10,839 nt of DNA from an uncultured beta proteobacterium (GTDB taxonomy: Bacteria > Pseudomonadota > Gammaproteobacteria > Burkholderiales > Burkholderiaceae). The notes under the pieces were generated by a model, which saw only the letters and a list, made by a program, of their open reading frames with translations, made no database searches and was not told the origin of the DNA. Both the position numbers and the translations under genes were made by a program. The stretch is from NCBI GenBank assembly GCA_903930665.1, contig CAIYZI010000593.1, positions 1-10,839 on the forward strand, in the 5' to 3' direction. Shown here in pieces: positions 6,571 to 10,839 of the stretch (position 1 is the stretch's first letter; every line of letters starts with the position of its first letter).

Positions 6571-9075
6571 ATGTTGCCATTTTCTAATCTGCCTGCCCCT
6601 GTCAACGCTGGTGCGTCCTCAAAGGTTTCTGCACTTGAGCGAGCGCCGCTGCGCATCTCATGGCGCAGGACATTGGAGGGAAGTCTTTACCTCCTGCTTT
6701 GCACACTCGCTTGTGTTCTTCTGGCTTCCTGCGCCAGTGAGAATTTCAGGCAAGCCCAGCAGCAGCTGCAGGAGGGCAAGGTCGAAGAAGGGCTGGCCAC
6801 CCTCAAGACCGTCGTCCAAGCCGAGCCACACAATCAGGAGGCAGCCTCCCAATACAACCTGCGCCTGCACAGCTACACCAATGCAGCACTCGGTCAGGGT
6901 GCGATGCTGCGCCAGCAGGGCAAGTATGCGGATGCCAAAACGGTCTATGAACACCTCCTGCAACTAGACCCCACCAACACGGCCGCGCAGGATGCGCTTG
7001 TCGGCCTTCCCAGAGAGTCGCGCCAGTCCACCTGGGTTGCGTTGGGCATCGAGGCGCTCAAGGGGGGTGATGTGGACAAGGCGCAGGCCATAGTCCGTCA
7101 GGTCCTTACCGAAAACCCGGACCACTATGGTGCCCTTCGGCTGCAGCAAGACATCGAAGAGGTTTTGAGTACGCGCGCCGGTCACGAGATGATGCAAGAG
7201 CTTGCCTTGAAACTGCCCAAAGGCGAGAACGTGAGCATGGAGTTTCGCGATGCCAATCTCAAACTGGTCTTTGATGCCTTGGGTCGCTCCAGCGGCGTGA
7301 ACTTTGTGCTCGACAAGGACGTTCGTCCGGACCTGCGTGTGAGTATTTCCGTGCGCAACACGCCGCTGGACGAGGCGGTCAAGGTGATATTGCAGAGCAA
7401 TCAGCTCGAGTACAAGGTGCTCAACGCCAACTCCGTACTCGTCTACCCCAGCGTTGCCGAAAAACTCAAGCTTTACCAGGACTTGGTGGTCAAAGCGTTC
7501 TATCTGCAAAACGCCGATGTCAAGCAGGTGCAGTCCAACCTCAAAACTATCCTCAAGACCAAGGACACCGTCATTGACGAAAAGCTCAACCTTTTGATCA
7601 TGCGCGACACGCCCGATGTCATCTCCGCAGCAGAAAAAATCATTGCCCTGCAGGACCTCAAAGAACCAGAAGTCATGCTGGAGGTGGAAGTTCTGGAGAT
7701 CAACCGCTCCAAACTCACGAGCCTTGGCATTCAGTGGCCCTCGGGCGTGACGCTGACCCCCCTGGCCTCAAATTCAGGCAACGGCTTGACCCTTGCAGAC
7801 CTGCGCCAGACCACCGACAGCACGATAGGTGTCTCCGCCATCAATGCCACGATTAATCTGAACACGACGATCACGGACGCAGATATTCTGGCCAACCCGC
7901 GCATTCGGGTTAAGAACCGGGAGACAGCCAAGATCATGATTGGAGAGAAGCTGCCGGTAGTCACCAGCAACGTGACCTCCAACGGGGTGATTTCGCCCAA
8001 TGTGACGTATCTCGATGTGGGCCTGAAGCTCGAAGTCCAGCCCGACATTCGGCTCAAAAGCGACATTGGCATCAAAGTCGAACTGGAGGTGAGCTCGGTC
8101 ACCAACACGTTTACCCTGACCAACGGCACAACGACCTATCAGGTGGGCACCCGAAACGCTTCGACCAAACTGCGTCTCAGAGACGGTGAGACGCAAATTC
8201 TGGGGGGTCTGATTAACGAGCAGGAGGGAACAAGCGCCAACAGGATTCCGGGCATCGGGGATTTGCCGGTCTTGAACCGGATATTTGGGTCGCAGAGCGA
8301 CTCCAAGGACCGAACGGAGCTGGTGCTCTCCATCACCCCCCACCTGATACGCAATCTGACATTGCCCGCGGCGAACCAGACGCAGTTCTGGTCGGGAACG
8401 GAGAGCAGCCTGAAGGTGCCGGCATTGGGAGCTTCCTTGAATCTGGACGGTGTTGGTGGTGCTGACAAGGTTAAAGGTGATGGCGCAATCGGAGGTCCGA
8501 ATGCAGGTACCGCTGGCACCAATGCCAACGCCAGTGCGGCCGCCACGAGTGCGGGCAAGCAACTCATGCTGCCCACGGAGTCCGCTAAAAACGTGTCATT
8601 GACCTGGAAGGCGGGCGCGAGCGTCGACGGCGTGCGGGACCTGGTGCTCCAATTGAGGGCGGACGGCACGGTGCGAAGTCTGCCTTTGCAGATAGCGTTT
8701 GATCCAGCGGCCTATCAGGTGGTCTCCTTGCAGGAAGGACCCTACTTCAAACGCGACGGTGCGAGCACCACGTTCTCGAGCAATGTGGATGCGCAAAAGG
8801 GGCGCATCTATGTGACCACCACGCGCAACGACGCGGCAGGGGTCGGTGCCGGAGAGGCCGCAGTCCTGACCATCAAGGTGCGTGCTTTGGGTAGCGCGCC
8901 GGGTGAATGGAAGGTGCTCAGTGCCGAGCCTATCGTTGCCAGTGGTGAGCGCCCGGCCACGCTGCTGGCAGCGCCCTTTGTGCTGCCCATTGTCCCTGCG
9001 GCGCAGGCCTTTGCCACTGTCAATCCATCGATGCCCCCGACACCGGTGCCAACACCTCCCGCATCAGCAAAATGA
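6571..9075 (+). CDS. gspD: Lipoprotein secretin with TPR-like region and C-terminal cohesin-like domain
   Basis: Outer-membrane channel of the machine. Domains in 834 residues: a basic N-terminus, hydrophobic segment (37-51) and lipobox LASC with Cys54; a helical TPR-like region (about 57-200); N0/STN domain (220-295); N1 domain (302-378); secretin core (366-596) with LPVVTSNVTSNG, and the signature RIPGIGDLPVLNRIFG (558-573) ending in LVLSITPHLIR; a Gly/Ala/Asn-rich linker (616-663); a beta-rich domain (about 673-806) that resembles cohesins; and a Pro-rich tail. Ala at +2 after Cys54 does not signal inner-membrane retention, so outer-membrane sorting is expected. At 834 residues it is long for the family. 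The ATG at 6571 follows a 41-base gap with no evident ribosome binding site; start uncertain. The stop overlaps the next gene by 4 bases. The secretin call is secure, the cohesin call is by eye. Confidence 0.95.
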   Translation: MLPFSNLPAPVNAGASSKVSALERAPLRISWRRTLEGSLYLLLCTLACVLLASCASENFRQAQQQLQEGKVEEGLATLKTVVQAEPHNQEAASQYNLRLHSYTNAALGQGAMLRQQGKYADAKTVYEHLLQLDPTNTAAQDALVGLPRESRQSTWVALGIEALKGGDVDKAQAIVRQVLTENPDHYGALRLQQDIEEVLSTRAGHEMMQELALKLPKGENVSMEFRDANLKLVFDALGRSSGVNFVLDKDVRPDLRVSISVRNTPLDEAVKVILQSNQLEYKVLNANSVLVYPSVAEKLKLYQDLVVKAFYLQNADVKQVQSNLKTILKTKDTVIDEKLNLLIMRDTPDVISAAEKIIALQDLKEPEVMLEVEVLEINRSKLTSLGIQWPSGVTLTPLASNSGNGLTLADLRQTTDSTIGVSAINATINLNTTITDADILANPRIRVKNRETAKIMIGEKLPVVTSNVTSNGVISPNVTYLDVGLKLEVQPDIRLKSDIGIKVELEVSSVTNTFTLTNGTTTYQVGTRNASTKLRLRDGETQILGGLINEQEGTSANRIPGIGDLPVLNRIFGSQSDSKDRTELVLSITPHLIRNLTLPAANQTQFWSGTESSLKVPALGASLNLDGVGGADKVKGDGAIGGPNAGTAGTNANASAAATSAGKQLMLPTESAKNVSLTWKAGASVDGVRDLVLQLRADGTVRSLPLQIAFDPAAYQVVSLQEGPYFKRDGASTTFSSNVDAQKGRIYVTTTRNDAAGVGAGEAAVLTIKVRALGSAPGEWKVLSAEPIVASGERPATLLAAPFVLPIVPAAQAFATVNPSMPPTPVPTPPASAK
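6574..6744 (+). other. Lipoprotein signal region of the secretin (lipobox Cys54)
   Basis: The hydrophobic stretch YLLLCTLACVLLASC ends in a lipobox Leu-Ala-Ser-Cys, with basic residues RRT just before it. Cleavage before Cys54 (codon 6730-6732) by signal peptidase II and lipidation would anchor the mature N-terminus in the outer membrane. The region before the hydrophobic core is long (about 36 residues) for a signal peptide, which may mean that translation starts downstream of 6571. Confidence 0.7.
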
Positions 9076-9647
9076 ACACGCTGGTTTTTATCGGTCAGGC
9101 AATGGCACACCACCAAGCGGATAAACGGCGCTCTTTGGCCACGCGTCAGCGCGGGTTTACGCTGGTGGAAATGCTGGTGACGATTGTGATCGTGGCCATT
9201 CTGGCCAGTGCCGTGTTCCCGCTTACCCACCTGGCCAACCGGCGTGCCAAGGAGACGCAACTGAGAAACAGTTTGCAGCAAATCCGAAATGCCATTGATG
9301 CCTACAAAAAGGCGGCTGACAACGGACACATCACCCTGCAGGCCGGGCAAAGCGGCTATCCCCCCAATCTGCAAATTCTGATGGACGGAGTGGTGGATGC
9401 AAAACCGACGCAGGCTGGGGGCGTCAATGGCAATAGCGGCGTATCAACCTCGCAACGCATCTATTTTTTACGCCACATTCCGCGTGACCCCATGAACGAG
9501 GACCTGCAGCTCAGTGCCGCTGACACTTGGGGCCTGCGCAGCTACGCATCCAGCCACGAAGAACCCAAGGCAGAGGCGGACGTCTTTGATGTGTATTCGC
9601 TCTCAACGGCGGTTGGTTTGAATGAGCTGCCCTACAACACGTGGTAG
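9072..9647 (+). CDS. gspG: GspG-like pseudopilin (first)
   Basis: Filament subunit processed by prepilin peptidase at the cytoplasmic face. The 191-residue protein has a basic leader ending RQRG, cleavage G28|F29, and FTLVEML with the conserved Glu at +5 (E33). The N-terminal helix runs to about residue 80. The C-terminal part fits the major-pseudopilin fold: YFLRHIPRDP (131-140), WGLRSY (153-158), DVYS (173-176) and LNELPYNTW (183-191). The segment 112-127 (QAGGVNGNSGVSTS) is a low-complexity loop. The ATG at 9072 overlaps the secretin stop (ATGA), giving a 28-residue leader. The Met at residue 11 (base 9102) would give an 18-residue leader and is a fair alternative. Two GspG-like genes in tandem follow the secretin, so which one is the major subunit is not clear from sequence. 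Confidence 0.9.
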   Translation: MNTLVFIGQAMAHHQADKRRSLATRQRGFTLVEMLVTIVIVAILASAVFPLTHLANRRAKETQLRNSLQQIRNAIDAYKKAADNGHITLQAGQSGYPPNLQILMDGVVDAKPTQAGGVNGNSGVSTSQRIYFLRHIPRDPMNEDLQLSAADTWGLRSYASSHEEPKAEADVFDVYSLSTAVGLNELPYNTW

Positions 9648-9673
9648 AGATGCCGGACCGCGAATTCTTCGTT

Positions 9674-9677
9674 GAGG
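9674..9677 (+). promoter_or_regulatory. Shine-Dalgarno deciding the start of the second pseudopilin
   Basis: GAGG lies 8 bases upstream of the ATG at 9686. The frame is open from GTG 9641, but neither that GTG nor the ATG at 9650 has a comparable site, so 9686 is preferred. Confidence 0.6.
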
Positions 9678-9685
9678 TCACTCCA

Positions 9686-10135
9686 ATGATCAAGCCTAAC
9701 AATACCTGTTACAAAGCCTGTTACAACGCCCGTGGCAACAACCGCAAAGCGCACTCGCAGGGAAGGTTGCTAACCGGATTTACCTTGATCGAGTTGCTGG
9801 TGGTGCTCGCCATCATCGGGGCGCTGTTGTCAATTGCCGCACCCCGTTACACCCACAGCGTGGACAAGGCCAATCTGGCCGTGTTGCAACAAAACCTGTT
9901 TGCCCTGCGCGACTCCATCGACAAGATGCACGGCGACTCCGGAAAATACCCACAAAGCCTGGACGACCTGGTCACCAACAAGTACCTGCGCCGAGTACCG
10001 CTTGACCCATTTACAGGATCATCAGCGTCCTGGGTGTTGGAGCAGTCTGCTGACCCCAACAACCCTGGCGTCATCGATGTGCACAGCGGCGCGCTGGGCA
10101 AGACGGCGCAGGGCCAGTTCTACAAGGATTTGTGA
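9686..10135 (+). CDS. gspG: GspG-like pseudopilin (second)
   Basis: Second pseudopilin, 149 residues from the ATG at 9686, which has a Shine-Dalgarno (GAGG) 8 bases upstream. Prepilin cleavage at G31|F32 with FTLIELLVVLAIIGALL and Glu at +5 (E36). The C-terminal domain has the GspG hallmarks: LRDSIDKMHGDSGKYP (74-89), SLDDLV (91-96), YLRRVPLDPFTGS (100-112), a Trp (116), and VIDVHSGALG (129-138) near the end. The leader is long for a pseudopilin and contains CYKACYN, coded by a short direct repeat. A 38-base gap separates it from the first pseudopilin, and its TGA overlaps the next ATG by one base (TGATG). It differs from the first pseudopilin enough to be an ancient paralogue rather than a recent duplicate. 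It could be the major subunit or a minor one. Confidence 0.9.
   Translation: MIKPNNTCYKACYNARGNNRKAHSQGRLLTGFTLIELLVVLAIIGALLSIAAPRYTHSVDKANLAVLQQNLFALRDSIDKMHGDSGKYPQSLDDLVTNKYLRRVPLDPFTGSSASWVLEQSADPNNPGVIDVHSGALGKTAQGQFYKDL
9705..9726 (+). repeat. Short direct repeat in the pseudopilin leader
   Basis: CCTGTTACAA occurs at 9705-9714 and again at 9717-9726, a 12-base period of four codons. It encodes the two Cys-Tyr pairs of the leader of the second pseudopilin, in a segment that is removed on processing. Confidence 0.75.
10124..10128 (+). promoter_or_regulatory. Shine-Dalgarno for the third pseudopilin-like gene
   Basis: AAGGA lies 6 bases upstream of the ATG at 10135, inside the end of the second pseudopilin gene. 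It favours this ATG over the adjacent in-frame GTG at 10132. Confidence 0.6.
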
Positions 10136-10701
10136 TGGCAAGCGGGATGAAACAGCAAACTGGGCGTTCATCAGGCATTGTCAGATCCAGCATCAAAACA
10201 TTGTCTGCAGGGACACTGCACGCCTTTCAACCACGCCTGTTTCGCCGCCGCAATGGTCACGGCACCGTCTATCTGGCAATGCTTTTTGCGGTTGCGTTCC
10301 TGGGGGTCGCCCTGGCAGCCGGGGCCCAGCTCTGGTCCATCGAGCGCCAGCGCCAAAAGGAAGCCCAGTTACTGCAAATCGGGTTGGAGTTCTCACAGGC
10401 AATCGAGAGCTACTACCTGAGCTCTCCGGGCTCGGTGAAGGTCTACCCGCAGCGCATCGAAGACCTGCTGCTCGACGACAGATTTTTGTTTGTGAAACGC
10501 CACCTGCGCCAGATCTATGTCGATCCGATAACAGGTAAGCGTGACTGGCGCCTGGTGATGAGTCCGCTTGGCGGCATTCAAGGTGTGGCCAGCACGTCAG
10601 AAGCAATGCCAATCAAGACGGCTAACTTTGATGACAGGTTCTCAGAATTTGCCGGCAAGAAAAAATATGCGCAGTGGGTGTTTGGGTATGCGGGTCCGTG
10701 A
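10135..10701 (+). CDS. Atypical pseudopilin-like protein lacking the canonical prepilin motif
   Basis: A 188-residue protein with pilin-like topology: a long basic leader ending FRRRNGHG, a hydrophobic helix (about 44-66, TVYLAMLFAVAFLGVALAAG), a polar helix (67-95, with QRQKEAQLL), and a small C-terminal domain with YYLSSPG (93-99), YPQRIEDLL (104-112), RHLRQIYVDPITG (122-134) and W138. The YP/DP/TG/W order recalls GspG-type C-terminal domains. The usual Gly-Phe-Thr-Leu-x-Glu site is absent. The best candidate cleavage is G43|T44, and no Glu stands at +5. Proteins of this general look follow gspG-like genes in other betaproteobacterial clusters, as far as I recall. Likely a minor or tip pseudopilin. 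Alternatively it could be a bitopic assembly factor that is never processed. The TGATG overlap with the upstream gene supports co-translation. Confidence 0.8.
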   Translation: MASGMKQQTGRSSGIVRSSIKTLSAGTLHAFQPRLFRRRNGHGTVYLAMLFAVAFLGVALAAGAQLWSIERQRQKEAQLLQIGLEFSQAIESYYLSSPGSVKVYPQRIEDLLLDDRFLFVKRHLRQIYVDPITGKRDWRLVMSPLGGIQGVASTSEAMPIKTANFDDRFSEFAGKKKYAQWVFGYAGP

Positions 10702-10782
10702 CCTTGAGCCCAGGAATTTGATGGCACACGAATCAAGATACCCAAGTCGTTAAAACCACCAACACTTTAAACACAAATTGAG
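10702..10782 (+). other. Short intergenic spacer after the third pseudopilin-like gene
   Basis: 81 bases, more AT-rich than the genes around it, and the longest gap in the window. TTAAAA-type words occur (10750-10755), but none has a convincing -35 partner at 16-18 bases. No stem-loop with a T run is visible. It may be a simple spacer or hold a weak promoter for the next gene. Confidence 0.4.
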
Positions 10783-10839
10783 ATGCTCCATCGCTTAAAA
10801 CGCTTTTCATTTCTGCCCCTGTTGTTTGCTCTGATTCTG
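10783..10839 (+). CDS. Start of a possible exported or membrane protein, 3' end cut by window edge
   Basis: An ATG at 10783 opens a frame that stays open for 19 codons to the window edge. The peptide begins MLHRLKRF and continues with the hydrophobic SFLPLLFALIL. This is the shape of a signal peptide or first membrane span: basic n-region, then a hydrophobic core. No strong ribosome binding site is seen (only GAG adjoining the ATG). Function cannot be told. It may be a further component or substrate of the machine, or an unrelated gene. Confidence 0.5.
   Translation, partial: MLHRLKRFSFLPLLFALIL

Noticed and set aside
7774..8562. Long minus-strand open frame (262 codons) opposite the secretin
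   Set aside because: It lies fully opposite a well-supported secretin coding region, has no recognisable domain, and is the usual shadow of GC-rich codon structure.
9641..9685. GTG 9641 or ATG 9650 as the start of the second pseudopilin
   Set aside because: They lack a ribosome binding site and would make the leader over 40 residues. ATG 9686 has GAGG at 8 bases.
9834..10538. Plus-strand open frame (234 codons) across the second and third pseudopilin genes
   Set aside because: It is out of frame with both well-supported genes, rich in Cys, Pro, Arg and Thr with no domain pattern, and has no ribosome binding site.
10718..10755. Promoter with TTGATG (10718) and TTAAAA (10750)
   Set aside because: The two words are about 26 bases apart, too far for a sigma-70 spacer of 16-18, and no better pairing is visible.

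Overview
The window is one compact, single-strand gene cluster for a type IV filament machine: a type II secretion system (T2SS), MSHA or type IV pilus relative. Eight coding regions follow each other on the + strand with stop/start overlaps or short gaps. A ninth reading frame begins at the right edge. No RNA genes, insertion sequences, CRISPR arrays or attachment sites were seen. Base composition, the gene order and the style of the proteins suggest a betaproteobacterium, probably Burkholderiales (Comamonadaceae-like). This is inference from family resemblance, as no marker gene is present.

Layout: an inner-membrane platform protein of the GspF/PilC family, cut by the left edge (1-1098); the assembly ATPase GspE/PilB (1095-2951); a large PilM/PilN- or GspL-like protein with one membrane span (2974-5040); a PilO/GspM-like protein (5037-5846); a PilP/GspC-like proline-rich protein (5843-6529); a secretin (6571-9075); two GspG-like pseudopilins with canonical prepilin cleavage sites (9072-9647 and 9686-10135); a third pseudopilin-like protein without the usual cleavage motif or Glu+5 (10135-10701); and the first 19 codons of a possible exported protein (10783-10839).

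Likely joint working: the ATPase drives GspF to extrude pseudopilin subunits. The PilM/N-, PilO- and PilP-like proteins form the alignment complex that links the inner-membrane motor to the outer-membrane secretin. The pseudopilins build the short filament or its tip. Prepilin peptidase, further minor pseudopilins and any secreted substrate are not in the window. No retraction ATPase (PilT) is visible.

The cluster is a mosaic. Its alignment proteins look like PilM-N-O-P or MSHA, while its pseudopilins look like GspG. The most distinctive protein is the secretin: it combines a lipoprotein signal, a TPR-like region, a normal N0/N1/secretin core and a C-terminal beta-rich domain that resembles a cohesin. 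This suggests a self-targeting secretin with an added binding module. A second theme is low-complexity insertions in nearly every component, some with visible short tandem DNA repeats. I see a divergent, probably poorly characterised T2SS-like machine rather than a wholly new type of system.
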